64,000 nt of DNA from Colletes latitarsis (lineage: Eukaryota > Arthropoda > Insecta > Hymenoptera > Colletidae): the NCBI RefSeq assembly GCF_051014445.1, contig NW_027488370.1:4464001-4528000 (forward strand), given 5' to 3'. Made by a program: the position numbers and the translations under genes. The notes under the pieces were generated by a model. The model saw only the letters and a list, made by a program, of their open reading frames with translations, made no database searches and was not told the DNA's origin. This document shows positions 12,187 to 26,334 of this stretch, one piece after another. The number at the start of each line of letters is the position of its first letter. Position 1 is the first letter of the stretch.

Positions 12187-15100
12187 GAAACAGTCAATTA
12201 AACCTGGTTTCCATCAATATTTTAGAGGACAACGCAAGTTAGGTCTGGGATAGGTCTGGGATTTGCCCTCATCAGGCTCATACTTTCGGGTTTTTCACAT
12301 ACTTGTTGAACAGATCCTGGGTTTTTTCTGGTTTGGATCCCGTAGTAGTGTGGTACCACACTGAAACAGTCCATTAAACCTGGTTTCGCTCATTATTTTA
12401 GAGGATAACGCATGTTAGGTCTAGGTCAGGCCTGGGATTTTCACTCATCAGACTCATACTTTCGCATTCTTCACATACTTGTTGAACGGATCCTAGGGTT
12501 TTTCTGGTTTGGATCACGTAGTAATGTGGGACCACAATGAAACAATCAATTAAACCTGGTCTTGATAAATATTTTAGAGGATAACGCATGTTAGGTCTGT
12601 GTTAGGTCTAGGATTTGCCCTCGTCAGGCTCATACTTTCGCATATTTCTGATACTTCATGGCTAGATCCTGGGCTATTTCTGGATTGGATCACGTAGTAA
12701 TGTGGTACCACACTGAAACTGTCAATTAAACCTGGTTTCGATCAATATTTTAGAGGATAACGCAAGTTAGGTCTGGGATAGGTCTGGGATTTGCCCTCAC
12801 CAGGCTCATACTTTCGCGTTTTTCACATACTTGTTGAACAGATCCTGGGCTATTTCTGGATTGGATCACGTAGTAATGTGGTACCACACTGAAACTGTCA
12901 ATTAAACCTGGTTTCGATCAATATTTTAGAGGATAACGCATCTTAGGTCTGGGTTAGGACTAAGATTTGCCCTCATCAGGCTCACAGTTTCGCGTTTTTC
13001 ACATACTTGTTGAACAGATCCTGGGTTTTTTCTGGTTTGGATCACGTAGTAATGTGGTACCACACTAAAACAGTGAATTAAACCTGGTTTCGATCAATAT
13101 TTTAGAGGATAACGCAAGTTAGGTCTGGGATAGGTCTGGGATTAGCCCTCATCAGACTCATACTTTCGCACACTTCACATACTCGATGACAAGATCCTGG
13201 GTTTTTTTCTGGTTTGGATCACGTAGTAATGTGTTTCCACACTGAAACAGTCGATTAAACCTGGTTTCGATCAATATTTTAGAGGATAACGCAAGTTAGG
13301 TCTGGGATAGGTCTGGGATTTGCCCTCATCAGAATCATACTTTCGCACACTTCACATACTCGTTGAATAGATCCTGGGTTATTTTCTGGTTTGGATCACA
13401 TAGTAATGTGGTACCACACTGAAACAGTCGATTAAACCATGTTTCGATCAATATTTTTGAGGATAACGCATGTTAGGTCTTGGTTAGGCATGGGATTTTA
13501 ACTCATCAGACTCATTCTTTCGCATTCTTCACATACATGTTGAACGGATCCAGGGTTTTTTCTGGTTTGGAACACGTCGTAATGTGGGTCCACACTTGAA
13601 ACAATCAATTAAAACTGGTCTTGATAAATATTTTAGAGGATAACGCATGTTAGGTCTGGGTTAGGTCTAGGATTTGCCCTCATCAGGCTCATACTTTCGC
13701 ATATTTCTCATACTTCATGGCTAGATCCTGGGCTATTTCTGGATTGGATCACGTAGTAAAGTGGTACCACACTGAAACATTCAATGAAACCTGGTCTGGA
13801 TAAATATTTTAGAGGATAACGCATCTTAGGTCTGGGTTAGGTCTAAGATTTGCCCTCATTAGGCTCACATTTTCGCGTTTTTCACATACTTGTTGAACGG
13901 ATCCTGGGTTTTTTCTGGTTTGGATCCCGTAGTAGTGTGGTACCACACTGAAACAGTCCATTAAACCTGGTTTCGCTCATTATTTTAGAGGATAACGCAT
14001 GTTAGGTCTAGGTCAGGCCTGGGATTTTCAATCATCAGACTCATACTTTCGCATTCTTCACATACTTGTTGAACGGATCCTGGGGTTTTTCTGGATTGCA
14101 TCACGTAGTAATGAAGTACAACACTGAAACAGTCAATTAAACCTGGTTTCCATCAATATTTTAGAGGACAACGCAAGTTAGGTCTGGGATAGGTCTGGGA
14201 TTTGCCCTCATCAGGCTCATACTTTCGGGTTTTTCACATACTTGTTGAACAGATCCTGGGTTTTTCCTGGTTTGGATCCCGTAGTAGTGTGGTACCACAC
14301 TGAAACAGTCCATTAAACCTGGTTTCGCTCATTATTTTAGAGGATAACGCATGTTAGGTCTAGGTCAGGCCTGGGATTTTCACTCATCAGACTCATACTT
14401 TCGCATTCTTCACATACTTGTTGAACGGATCCTAGGGTTTTTCTGGTTTGGATCACGTAGTAATGTGGGACCACAATGAAACAATCAATTAAACCTGGTC
14501 TTGATAAATATTTTAGAGGATAACGCATGTTAGGTCTGTGTTAGGTCTAGGATTTGCCCTCGTCAGGCTCATACTTTCGCATATTTCTGATACTTCATGG
14601 CTAGATCCTGGGCTATTTCTGGATTGGATCACGTAGTAATGTGGTACCACACTGAAACTGTCAATTAAACCTGGTTTCGATCAATATTTTAGAGGATAAC
14701 GCAAGTTAGGTCTGGGATAGGTCTGGGATTTGCCCTCACCAGGCTCATACTTTCGCGTTTTTCACATACTTGTTGAACAGATCCTGGGCTATTTCTGGAT
14801 TGGATCACGTAGTAATGTGGTACCACACTGAAACTGTCAATTAAACCTGGTTTCGATCAATATTTTAGAGGATAACGCATCTTAGTTCTGGGTTAGGTCT
14901 AAGATTTGCCCTCATCAGGCTCACAGTTTCGTGTTTTTCACATACTTGTTGAACAGATCCTGGGTTTTTTCTGGTTTGGATCACGTAGTAATGTGGTACC
15001 ACACTAAAACAGTGAATTAAACCTGGTTTCGATCAATATTTTAGAGGATAACGCAAGTTAGGTCTGGGATAGGTCTGGGATTAGCCCTCATCAGACTCAT

Positions 15101-15712
15101 ACTTTCGCACACTTCACATACTCGATGACAAGATCCTGGGTTTTTTTCTGGTTTGGATCACGTAGTAATGTGTTTCCACACTGAAACAGTCGATTAAACC
15201 TGGTTTCGATCAATATTTTAGAGGATAACGCAAGTTAGGTCTGGGATAGGTCTGGGATTTGCCCTTATCAGAATCATACTTTCGCACACTTCACATACTC
15301 GTTGAATAGATCCTGGGTTATTTTCTGGTTTGGATCACATAGTAATGTGGTACCACACTGAAACAGTCGATTAAACCATGTTTCGATCAATATTTTTGAG
15401 GATAACGCATGTTAGGTCTTGGTTAGGCATGGGATTTTAACTCATCAGACTCATTCTTTCGCATTCTTCACATACATGTTGAACGGATCCAGGGTTTTTT
15501 CTGGTTTGGAACACGTCGTAATGTGGGTCCACACTTGAAACAATCAATTAAAACTGGTCTTGATAAATATTTTAGAGGATAACGCATGTTAGGTCTGGGT
15601 TAGGTCTAGGATTTGCCCTCATCAGGCTCATACTTTCGCATATTTCTCATACTTCATGGCTAGATCCTGGGCTATTTCTGGATTGGATCACGTAGTAAAG
15701 TGGTACCACACT
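12187..15712. repeat. 3526-bp HOR (20-mer), copy 2
   Basis: This is the second copy of the 11+9 nested unit; 'ccacaatgaaacaatc' recurs near 12529 and 14468. The 'ttaggtctgggttaggact' variant is in the long sub-unit of both copies (near 9417 and 12943). The 'ttagttctgggttaggtct' variant is in the short sub-unit of both (near 11354 and 14881). The repeating unit is therefore the 20-mer and not its halves. Rare differences such as 'tttcgtgtttttc' near 14928 (versus 'tttcgcg') are seen. A further long-type sub-unit seems to begin after 15712 but soon switches to the next HOR. Confidence 0.85.
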
Positions 15713-18270
15713 GAAACATTCAATGAAACCTGGTCTGGATAAATATTTTAGAGGATAACGCATCTTAGGTCTGGGTTAGGTCTAAGATTTGCCCTCATTA
15801 GGCTCACATTTTCGCGTTTTTCACATACTTGTTGAACGGATCCTGGGTTTTTTCTGGTTTGGATCCCGTAGTAGTGTGGTACCACACTGAAACAGTCCAT
15901 TAAACCTGGTTTCGCTCATTATTTTAGAGGATAACGCATGTTAGGTCTAGGTCAGGCCTGGGATTTTCAATCCTCAGACTCATACTTTCGCATTCTTCAC
16001 ATACTTGTTGAACGGATCCTGGGGTTTTTCTGGTTTGGCTCACGTAGTAATGTGGGACCACACTGAAACAATCAATTAAACCTGGTCTTGATAAATATTT
16101 TAGAGGATAACGCATGTTAGGTCTGGGTTAGGTCTAGGATTTGCCCTCGTCAGGCTCATACTTTCGCATATTTCTCATACTTCATGGCTAGATCCTGGGC
16201 TATTTCTGGATTGGATCACGTAGTAATGTGGTACCACACTGAAACTGTCAATTAAACCTGGTTTCGATCAATATTTTAGAGGATAACGCAAGTTAGGTCT
16301 GGGATAGGTCTGGGATTTGCCCACATCAGGCTCATACTTTCGGGTTTTTCACATACTTGTTGAACAGATCCTGGGTTTTTTCTGGTTTGGATCCCGTAGT
16401 AGTGTGGTACCACACTGAAACAGTCCATTAAACCTGGTTTCGCTCATTATTTTAGAGGATAACGCATGTTAGGTCTAGGTCAGGCCTGGGATTTTCACTC
16501 ATCAGACTCATAGTTTCGCATTCTTCACATACTTGTTGAACGGATCCTGGGGTTTTTCTGGTTTGGATCACGTAGTAATGTGGGACCACACTGAAACAAT
16601 CAATTAAACCTGGTCTTGATAAATATTTTAGAGGATAACGCATGTTAGGTCTGGGATAGGTCTGGGATTTGCCCTCATCAGGCTCACAGTTTCGCGTTTT
16701 TCACATACTTGTTGAACGGATCCTGGATTTTTTCTGGTTTGGATCACGTAGTAATGTGGGACCACACTGAAACAGTCAATTAAACCTGGTTTCGACCAAT
16801 ATTTTAGAGAATAATTCATGTTAGGTCTAGGTTAGGTCTGGGATTTGCTCTCATCAGGCTCATTCTTTTGCATATTTCTCATACTTGATGGCTAGATCCT
16901 GGGCTTTTTCTGGATTGCATCACGTAGTAATGAAGTACAACACTGAAACAGTCAATTACACCTGGTTTCCATCAATATTTTAGAGGACAACGCAAGTTAG
17001 GTCTGGGATAGGTCTGGGATTTGCCCTCATCAGGCTCATACTTTCGGGTTTTTCACATACTTGTTGAACAGATCCTGGGTTTTTTCTGGTTTGGATCCCG
17101 TAGTAGTGTGGTACCACACTGAAACAGTCCATTAAACCTGGTTTCGCTCATTATTTTAGAGGATAACGCATGTTAGGTCTAGGTCAGGCCTGGGATTTTC
17201 ACTCATCAGACTCATACTTTCGCATTCTTCACATACTTGTTGAACGGATCCTAGGGTTTTTCTGGTTTGGATCACGTAGTAATGTGGGACCACACTGAAA
17301 CAATCAATTAAACCTGGTCTTGATAAATATTTTAGAGGATAACGCATGTTAGGTCTGTGTTAGGTCTAGGATTTGCCCTCGTCAGGCTCATACTTTCGCA
17401 TATTTCTGATACTTCATGGCTAGATCCTGGGCTATTTCTGGATTGGATCACGTAGTAATGTGGTACCACACTGAAACTGTCAATTAAACCTGGTTTCGAT
17501 CAATATTTTAGAGGATAACGCAAGTTAGGTCTGGGATAGGTCTGGGATTTGCCCTCACCAGGCTCATACTTTCGCGTTTTTCACATACTTGTTGAACAGA
17601 TCCTGGGTTTTTTCTGGTTTGGATCCCGTAGTAGTGTGGTACCACACTGAAACAGTCCATTAAACCTGGTTTCGCTCATTATTTTAGAGGATAACGCATG
17701 TTAGGTCTAGGTCAGGCCTGGGATTTTCACTCATCAGACTCATACTTTCGCATTCTTCACATACTTGTTGAACGGATCCTGGGGTTTTTCTGGTTTGGAT
17801 CACGTAGTAATGTGGGACCACACTGAAACAATCAATTAAACCTGGTCTTGATAAATATTTTAGAGGATAACGCATGTTAGGTCTGGGATAGGTCTGGGAT
17901 TTGCCCTCATCAGGCTCACAGTTTCGCGTTTTTCACATACTTGTTGAACGGATCCTGGGTTTTTTCTGGTTTGGATCACGTAGTAATGTGGGACCACACT
18001 GAAACAGTCAATTAAACCTGGTTTCGACCAATATTTTAGAGAATAATTCATGTTAGGTCTAGGTTAGGTCTGGGATTTGCTCTCATCAGGCTCATTCTTT
18101 TGCATATTTCTCATACTTGATGGCTAGATCCTGGGCTTTTTCTGGATTGCATCACGTAGTAATGAAGTACAACACTGAAACAGTCAATTAAACCTGGTTT
18201 CCATCAATATTTTAGAGGACAACGCAAGTTAGGTCTGGGATAGGTCTGGGATTTGCCCTCATCAGGCTCA
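15585..18270. repeat. 2816-bp HOR (16-mer), copy 1
   Basis: This aligns with 18401-21086 at offset 2816 (16 x 176). Shared private variants include 'caatcctcagactc', 'ggtttggctcacgtag', 'gactcatagtttcgc', 'gatcctggattttttc' and 'caattacacctgg'. Within it a 7-monomer shift (1232 bp) is visible: the element near 16452-16820 recurs at 17684-18051. Confidence 0.85.
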
Positions 18271-18400
18271 TTCTTTCGCATATTTTTCATACATGTAGAA
18301 CAGATCCTGGGTTTTTTCTGGTTTTGATCACGTAGTAATGAGGTACCACAATGAAACATTCAATTAAAGCTGGTCTTGATAAAAGTTTTACAGAATAACG
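18271..18400. repeat. Odd-variant monomer segment between HOR copies
   Basis: This piece of less than one monomer lies between the two 2816-bp copies and has variants I did not see elsewhere in the A domain: 'catatttttcatacatgtag', 'ggttttgatcacg', 'aatgaggtaccacaatg', 'attaaagctgg', and 'aaaagttttacagaataac'. It is still family A in phase and sequence. It may be a remnant of an older or neighbouring A variant. Confidence 0.6.
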
Positions 18401-21086
18401 CATGTTAGGTCTGGGTTAGGTCTAGGATTTGCCCTCATCAGGCTCATACTTTCGCATATTTCTCATACTTCATGGCTAGATCCTGGGCTATTTCTGGATT
18501 GGATCACGTAGTAAAGTGGTACCACACTGAAACATTCAATGAAACCTGGTCTGGATAAATATTTTAGAGGATAACGCATCTTAGGTCTGGGTTAGGTCTA
18601 AGATTTGCCCTCATTAGGCTCACATTTTCGCGTTTTTCACATACTTGTTGAACGGATCCTGGGTTTTTTCTGGTTTGGATCCCGTAGTAGTGTGGTACCA
18701 CACTGAAACAGTCCATTAAACCTGGTTTCGCTCATTATTTTAGAGGATAACGCATGTTAGGTCTAGGTCAGGCCTGGGATTTTCAATCCTCAGACTCATA
18801 CTTTCGCATTCTTCACATACTTGTTGAACGGATCCTGGGGTTTTTCTGGTTTGGCTCACGTAGTAATGTGGGACCACACTGAAACAATCAATTAAACCTG
18901 GTCTTGATAAATATTTTAGAGGATAACGCATGTTAGGTCTGGGTTAGGTCTAGGATTTGCCCTCGTCAGGCTCATACTTTCGCATATTTCTCATACTTCA
19001 TGGCTAGATCCTGGGCTATTTCTGGATTGGATCACGTAGTAATGTGGTACCACACTGAAACTGTCAATTAAACCTGGTTTCGATCAATATTTTAGAGGAT
19101 AACGCAAGTTAGGTCTGGGATAGGTCTGGGATTTGCCCACATCAGGCTCATACTTTCGGGTTTTTCACATACTTGTTGAACAGATCCTGGGTTTTTTCTG
19201 GTTTGGATCCCGTAGTAGTGTGGTACCACACTGAAACAGTCCATTAAACCTGGTTTCGCTCATTATTTTAGAGGATAACGCATGTTAGGTCTAGGTCAGG
19301 CCTGGGATTTTCACTCATCAGACTCATAGTTTCGCATTCTTCACATACTTGTTGAACGGATCCTGGGGTTTTTCTGGTTTGGATCACGTAGTAATGTGGG
19401 ACCACACTGAAACAATCAATTAAACCTGGTCTTGATAAATATTTTAGAGGATAACGCATGTTAGGTCTGGGATAGGTCTGGGATTTGCCCTCATCAGGCT
19501 CACAGTTTCGCGTTTTTCACATACTTGTTGAACGGATCCTGGATTTTTTCTGGTTTGGATCACGTAGTAATGTGGGACCACACTGAAACAGTCAATTAAA
19601 CCTGGTTTCGACCAATATTTTAGAGAATAATTCATGTTAGGTCTAGGTTAGGTCTGGGATTTGCTCTCATCAGGCTCATTCTTTTGCATATTTCTCATAC
19701 TTGATGGCTAGATCCTGGGCTTTTTCTGGATTGCATCACGTAGTAATGAAGTACAACACTGAAACAGTCAATTACACCTGGTTTCCATCAATATTTTAGA
19801 GGACAACGCAAGTTAGGTCTGGGATAGGTCTGGGATTTGCCCTCATCAGGCTCATACTTTCGGGTTTTTCACATACTTGTTGAACAGATCCTGGGTTTTT
19901 TCTGGTTTGGATCCCGTAGTAGTGTGGTACCACACTGAAACAGTCCATTAAACCTGGTTTCGCTCATTATTTTAGAGGATAACGCATGTTAGGTCTAGGT
20001 CAGGCCTGGGATTTTCACTCATCAGACTCATACTTTCGCATTCTTCACATACTTGTTGAACGGATCCTAGGGTTTTTCTGGTTTGGATCACGTAGTAATG
20101 TGGGACCACACTGAAACAATCAATTAAACCTGGTCTTGATAAATATTTTAGAGGATAACGCATGTTAGGTCTGTGTTAGGTCTAGGATTTGCCCTCGTCA
20201 GGCTCATACTTTCGCATATTTCTGATACTTCATGGCTAGATCCTGGGCTATTTCTGGATTGGATCACGTAGTAATGTGGTACCACACTGAAACTGTCAAT
20301 TAAACCTGGTTTCGATCAATATTTTAGAGGATAACGCAAGTTAGGTCTGGGATAGGTCTGGGATTTGCCCTCACCAGGCTCATACTTTCGCGTTTTTCAC
20401 ATACTTGTTGAACAGATCCTGGGTTTTTTCTGGTTTGGATCCCGTAGTAGTGTGGTACCACACTGAAACAGTCCATTAAACCTGGTTTCGCTCATTATTT
20501 TAGAGGATAACGCATGTTAGGTCTAGGTCAGGCCTGGGATTTTCACTCATCAGACTCATACTTTCGCATTCTTCACATACTTGTTGAACGGATCCTGGGG
20601 TTTTTCTGGTTTGGATCACGTAGTAATGTGGGACCACACTGAAACAATCAATTAAACCTGGTCTTGATAAATATTTTAGAGGATAACGCATGTTAGGTCT
20701 GGGATAGGTCTGGGATTTGCCCTCATCAGGCTCACAGTTTCGCGTTTTTCACATACTTGTTGAACGGATCCTGGGTTTTTTCTGGTTTGGATCACGTAGT
20801 AATGTGGGACCACACTGAAACAGTCAATTAAACCTGGTTTCGACCAATATTTTAGAGAATAATTCATGTTAGGTCTAGGTTAGGTCTGGGATTTGCTCTC
20901 ATCAGGCTCATTCTTTTGCATATTTCTCATACTTGATGGCTAGATCCTGGGCTTTTTCTGGATTGCATCACGTAGTAATGAAGTACAACACTGAAACAGT
21001 CAATTAAACCTGGTTTCCATCAATATTTTAGAGGACAACGCAAGTTAGGTCTGGGATAGATCTGGGATTTGCCCTCATCAGGCTCA
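18401..21086. repeat. 2816-bp HOR (16-mer), copy 2
   Basis: All the private variants of copy 1 recur here. The first base change I noticed is 'ggatagatctggg' near 21055. The 7-mer sub-period is also present (19268 to 20500, and 19972 to 21204). After about 21086 the sequence follows the 17.0-17.4 kb segment for roughly 350 bp (offset 4048 = 23 monomers), so the next unit is cut short. Confidence 0.85.
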
Positions 21087-21645
21087 TACTTTCGGGTTTT
21101 TCACATACTTGTTGAACAGATCCTGGGTTTTTTCTGGTTTGGATCCCGTAGTAGTGTGGTACCACACTGAAACAGTCCATTAAACCTGGTTTCGCTCATT
21201 ATTTTAGAGGATAACGCATGTTAGGTCTAGGTCAGGCCTGGGATTTTCACTCATCAGACTCATACTTTCGCATTCTTCACATACTTGTTGAACGGATCCT
21301 AGGGTTTTTCTGGTTTGGATCACGTAGTAATGTGGGACCACACTGAAACAATCAATTAAACCTGGTCTTGATAAATATTTTAGAGGATAACGCATGTTAG
21401 GTCTGTGTTAGGTCTAGGATTTGCCCTCGTCAGGCTCATTCTTTTGCATATTTCTCATACTTGATGGCTAGATCCTGGGCTTTTTCTGGATTGCATCACG
21501 TAGTAATGAAGTACAACACTGAAACAGTCAATTAAACCTGGTTTCCATCAATATTTTAGAGGACAACGCAAGTTAGGTCTGGGATAGGTCTGGGATTTGC
21601 CCTCACCAGGCTCATACTTTCGCGTTTTTCACATACTTGTTGAAC

Positions 21646-23696
21646 AGATCCTGGGCTATTTCTGGATTGGATCACGTAGTAATGTGGTACCACACTGAAA
21701 CTGTCAATTAAACCTTGTTTCGATCAATATTTTAGAGGATAACGCATCTTAGTTCTGGGTTAGGTCTAAGATTTGCCCTCATCAGGCTCACAGTTTCGCG
21801 TTTTTCACATACTTGTTGAACAGATCCTGGGTTTTTTCTGGTTTGGATCACGTAGTAATGTGGTACCACACTAAAACAGTGAATTAAACCTGGTTTCGAT
21901 CAATATTTTAGAGGATAACGCAAGTTAGGTCTGGGATAGGTCTGGGATTAGCCCTCATCAGAATCATACTTTCGCACACTTCACATACTCGTTGAATAGA
22001 TCCTGGGTTATTTTCTGGTTTGGATCACATAGTAATGTGGTACCACACTGAAACAGTCGATTAAACCAGGTTTCGATCAATATTTTTGAGGATAACGCAT
22101 GTTAGGTCTAGGTTAGGCATGGGATTTTAACTCATCAGACTCATTCTTTCGCATTCTTCACATACTTGTTGAACGGATCCAGGGTTTTTTCTGGTTTGGA
22201 ACACGTCGTAATGTGGGTCCACACTTGAAACAATCAATTAAAACTGGTCTTGATAAATATTTTAGAGGATAACGCATGTTAGGTCTGGGATAGGTCTGGG
22301 ATTTGCCATCATCAGACTCCTACTTTCGCACACTTCACGTACTCGTTGAACAGATCCTGGGTTATTTTCTAGCTGGGATCAGTAGTAATGTGGTACCACT
22401 CTGAGACATTCGATTAAACCAGGTTTTGATCAATATTTTTGAGGATAACACATGTTAGGACTAGGTTAGGCTTGGGATTTTCACTCATCAGACTCATACT
22501 TTCGCATTCTTCACATACTTGTTGAACGGATCCTGGGGTTTTTCTGGTTTGGTTCACGTAGTAACGTGGTACCACACTGAAAGATTCAATTAAACCTGGT
22601 CTTGATAAATATTTTAGAGGATAACGCATGTTAGGTCTGGGTTAGGTCTAGGATTTGCCCTCATCAGGCTCATACTTTCACATATTTCTCATACTTCATG
22701 GCTAGATCCTGGGCTATTTCTGGATTGGATCACGTAGTAAAGTGGTACCACACTGAAACATTCAATGAAACCTGGTCTGGATAAATATTTTAGAGGATAA
22801 CGCATCTTAGGTCTGGGTTAGGTCTAAGATTTGCCCTCATCAGGCTCACAGTTTCGCGTTTTTCACATACTTGTTGAAAGGATCCTGGGCTATTTCTGAG
22901 TTGGATCACGTAGTAAAGTGGTACCACACTGAAACAGTCAATTAAACCTGGTTTCCATCAATATTTTAGAGGACAACGCAAGTTAGGTCTGGGATAGGTC
23001 TGGGATTTGCCCTCATCAGGCTCATACTTTCGGGTTTTTCACATACTTGTTGAACAGATCCTGGGTTTTTTCTGGTTTGGATCACGTAGTAATGTGGTTC
23101 CACACTGCAACAGTCGATTAAACCTGGTTTCGATCAATATTTTAGAGGATAACGCAAGTTAGGTCTGGGATAGGTCTGGGGTTTGCCCTCATCAGGCTCA
23201 TACTTTCGCGTTTTTCACATACTAGTTGAACAGATCCTGGGTTTTTTCTGGTTTGGATCCCGTAGTAGTGTCGTACCACACTGAAACAGTCCATTAAACC
23301 TGGTTTCGCCCAATATTTTAGAGGATAACGCATGCTAGGTCTAGGTCAGGCCTGGTTTTTTCACTCATCAGACTCATACTTTCGCATTCTTCACATACTT
23401 GTTGAACGGATCCTGGGTTTTTTCTGGTTTGGGTCACGTAGTAATGAGGTACCACACTGAAACCGTCCATTAAACCTGGTCTTGATAAATATTTTAGAGG
23501 ACAACGCAAGTTAGGTCTAGGTAAGGCCTGAGATTTTCACTGATCAGACTCATACATTCGCATTCTTCACATACTTGTTGAACGGACCCTGGGTTTTTTC
23601 CGGTTTGGATCACGTAGTAATGTGGGACCACACTGAAGCAATCAATTAAACCTGGTCTTGATAAATATTTTAGAGGATAACGCATGTTAGGTCTGG
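21646..23696. repeat. Segmental duplication copy 2 (2.05 kb)
   Basis: This is the partner of 6320-8370 at offset 15326. Differences seen include 'ttaggactaggtt' near 22455 (copy 1 has 'ttaggtctaggtt') and 'ctttcacatatttc' near 22676 (copy 1 'ctttcccatatttc'). It shows that A blocks have been copied over about 15 kb within the array. Confidence 0.85.
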
Positions 23697-24053
23697 GTTA
23701 GGTCTAGGAATTGCCCTCGTCAGGCTCATACTTTCGCGTTTTTCACATACTTGTTGAACAGATCCTGGGCTATTTCTGGATTGGATCACGTAGTAATGTG
23801 GTACCACACTGAAACAGTCAATTAAACCTGGTTTCGCTCAATATTTTAGAGGATAACGCAAGTTAGGTCTGGGATAGGTCTGGGATTTGCCCTCATCAGA
23901 ATCATACTTTCGCACACTTCACATACTCGTTGAACAGATCCTGGGTTATTTTCTGGTTTGGATCACATAGTAATGTGGTACCACACTGAAACAGTCGATT
24001 AAACCAGGTTTCGATCAATATTTTTGAGGATAACGCATGTTAGGTCTAGGTTA

Positions 24054-26334
24054 GGCATGGGATTTTCACTCATCAGACTCATACTTTCGCATTCTTCACA
24101 TACTTGTTGAACGGATCCTGGGGTTTTTCTGGTTTGGATCACGTAGTAATGTGGGACCACACTGAAACAATCAATTAAACCTGGTCTTGATAAATATTTT
24201 AGAGGATAACGCATGTTAGGTCTGGGTTAGGTCTAGGATTTGCCCTCATCAGGCTCATACTTTCGCATATTTCTCATACTTCATGGCTAGATCCTGGGCT
24301 ATTTCTGGATTGGATCACGTAGTAAAGTGGTACCACACTGAAACATTCAATGAAACCTGGTCTGGATAAATATTTTAGAGGATAACGCATCTTAGGTCTG
24401 GGTTAGGTCTAAGATTTGCCCTCATCAGGCTCACATTTTCGCGTTTTTCACATACTTGTTGAACGGATCCTGGGTTTTTTCTGGTTTGGATCCCGTAGTA
24501 GTGTGGTACCACACTGAAACAGTCCATTAAACCTGGTTTCGCTCATTATTTTAGAGGATAACGCATGTTAGGTCTAGGTCAGGCCTGGGATTTTCAATCA
24601 TCAGACTCATACTTTCGCATTCTTCACATACTTGTTGAACGGATCCTGGGGTTTTTCTGGTTTGGCTCACGTAGTAATGTGGGACCACACTGAAACAATC
24701 AATTAAACCTGGTCTTGATAAATATTTTAGAGGATAACGCATGTTAGGTCTGGGTTAGGTCTAGGATTTGCCCTCGTCAGGCTCTTACTTTCGCATATTT
24801 CTTATACTTCATGGCTAGATCCTGGGCTATTTCTGGATTGGATCACGTAGTAATGTGGTACCACACTGAAACTGTCAATTAAACCTGGTTTCGATCAATA
24901 TTTTAGAGGATAACGCAAGTTAGGTCTGGGATAGGTCTGGGATTTGCCCACATCAGGCTCATACTTTCGGGTTTTTCACATACTTGTTGAACAGATCCTG
25001 GGTTTTTTCTGGTTTGGATCCCGTAGTAGTGTGGTACCACACTGAAACAGTCCATTAAACCTGGTTTCGCTCATTATTTTAGAGGATAACGCATGTTAGG
25101 TCTAGGTCAGGCCTGGGATTTTCACTCATCAGACTCATTCTTTCGCATTCTTCACATACTTGTTGAACGGATCCTGGGGTTTTTCTGGTTTGGATCACGT
25201 AGTAATGTGGGACCACACTGAAACAATCAATTAAACCTGGTCTTGATAAATATTTTAGAGGATAACGCATGTTAGGTCTGGGTTAGGTCTAGGATTTGCC
25301 CTCATCAGGCTCATACTTTCGCATATTTCTCATACTTCATGGCTAGATCCTGGGCTATTTCTGGATTGGATCACGTAGTAAAGTGGTACCACACTGAAAC
25401 ATTCAATGAAACCTGGTCTGGATAAATATTTTAGAGGATAACGCATCTTAGGTCTGGGTTAGGTCTAAGATTTGCCCTCATCAGGCTCACATTTTCGCGT
25501 TTCTCACATACTTGTTGAACGGATCCTGGGTTTTTTCTGGTTTGGATCCCGTAGTAGTGTGGTACCACACTGAAACAGTCCATTAAACCTGGTTTCGCTC
25601 ATTATTTTAGAGGATAACGCATGTTAGGTCTAGGTCAGGCCTGGGATTTTCAATCATCAGACTCATACTTTCGCATTCTTCACATACTTGTTGAACGGAT
25701 CCTGGGGTTTTTCTGGTTTGGCTCACGTAGTAATGTGGGACCACACTGAAACAATCAATTAAACCTGGTCTTGATAAATATTTTAGAGGATAACGCATGT
25801 TAGGTCTGGGTTAGGTCTAGGATTTGCCCTCGTCAGGCTCATACTTTCGCATATTTCTTATACTTCATGGCTAGATCCTGGGCTATTTCTGGATTGGATC
25901 ACGTAGTAATGTGGTACCACACTGAAACTGTCAATTAAACCTGGTTTCGATCAATATTTTAGAGGATAACGCAAGTTAGGTCTGGGATAGGTCTGGGATT
26001 TGCCCACATCAGGCTCATACTTTCGGGTTTTTCACATACTTGTTGAACAGATCCTGGGTTTTTTCTGGTTTGGATCCCGTAGTAGTGTGGTACCACACTG
26101 AAACAGTCCATTAAACCTGGTTTCGCTCATTATTTTAGAGGATAACGCATGTTAGGTCTAGGTCAGGCCTGGGATTTTCACTCATCAGACTCATACTTTC
26201 GCATTCTTCACATACTTGTTGAACGGATCCTGGGGTTTTTCTGGTTTGGATCACGTAGTAATGTGGGACCACACTGAAACAATCAATTAAACCTGGTCTT
26301 GATAAATATTTTAGAGGATAACGCATGTTAGGTC
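24054..26334. repeat. 1056-bp HOR (6-mer), two copies plus a short extension
   Basis: Offset 1056 (6 x 176) aligns 24054-25109 with 25110-26165 and a little beyond. Shared variants are 'ttttcaatcatcagac', 'ggtttggctcacg', 'atttcttatacttcatgg' and 'tttgcccacatcagg'. Single-base differences such as 'gactcattctttcgc' near 25135 and 'gcgtttctcacatac' near 25498 separate the copies. The downstream part (26135-27030) resumes the order seen at 16452-17347. Confidence 0.8.
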
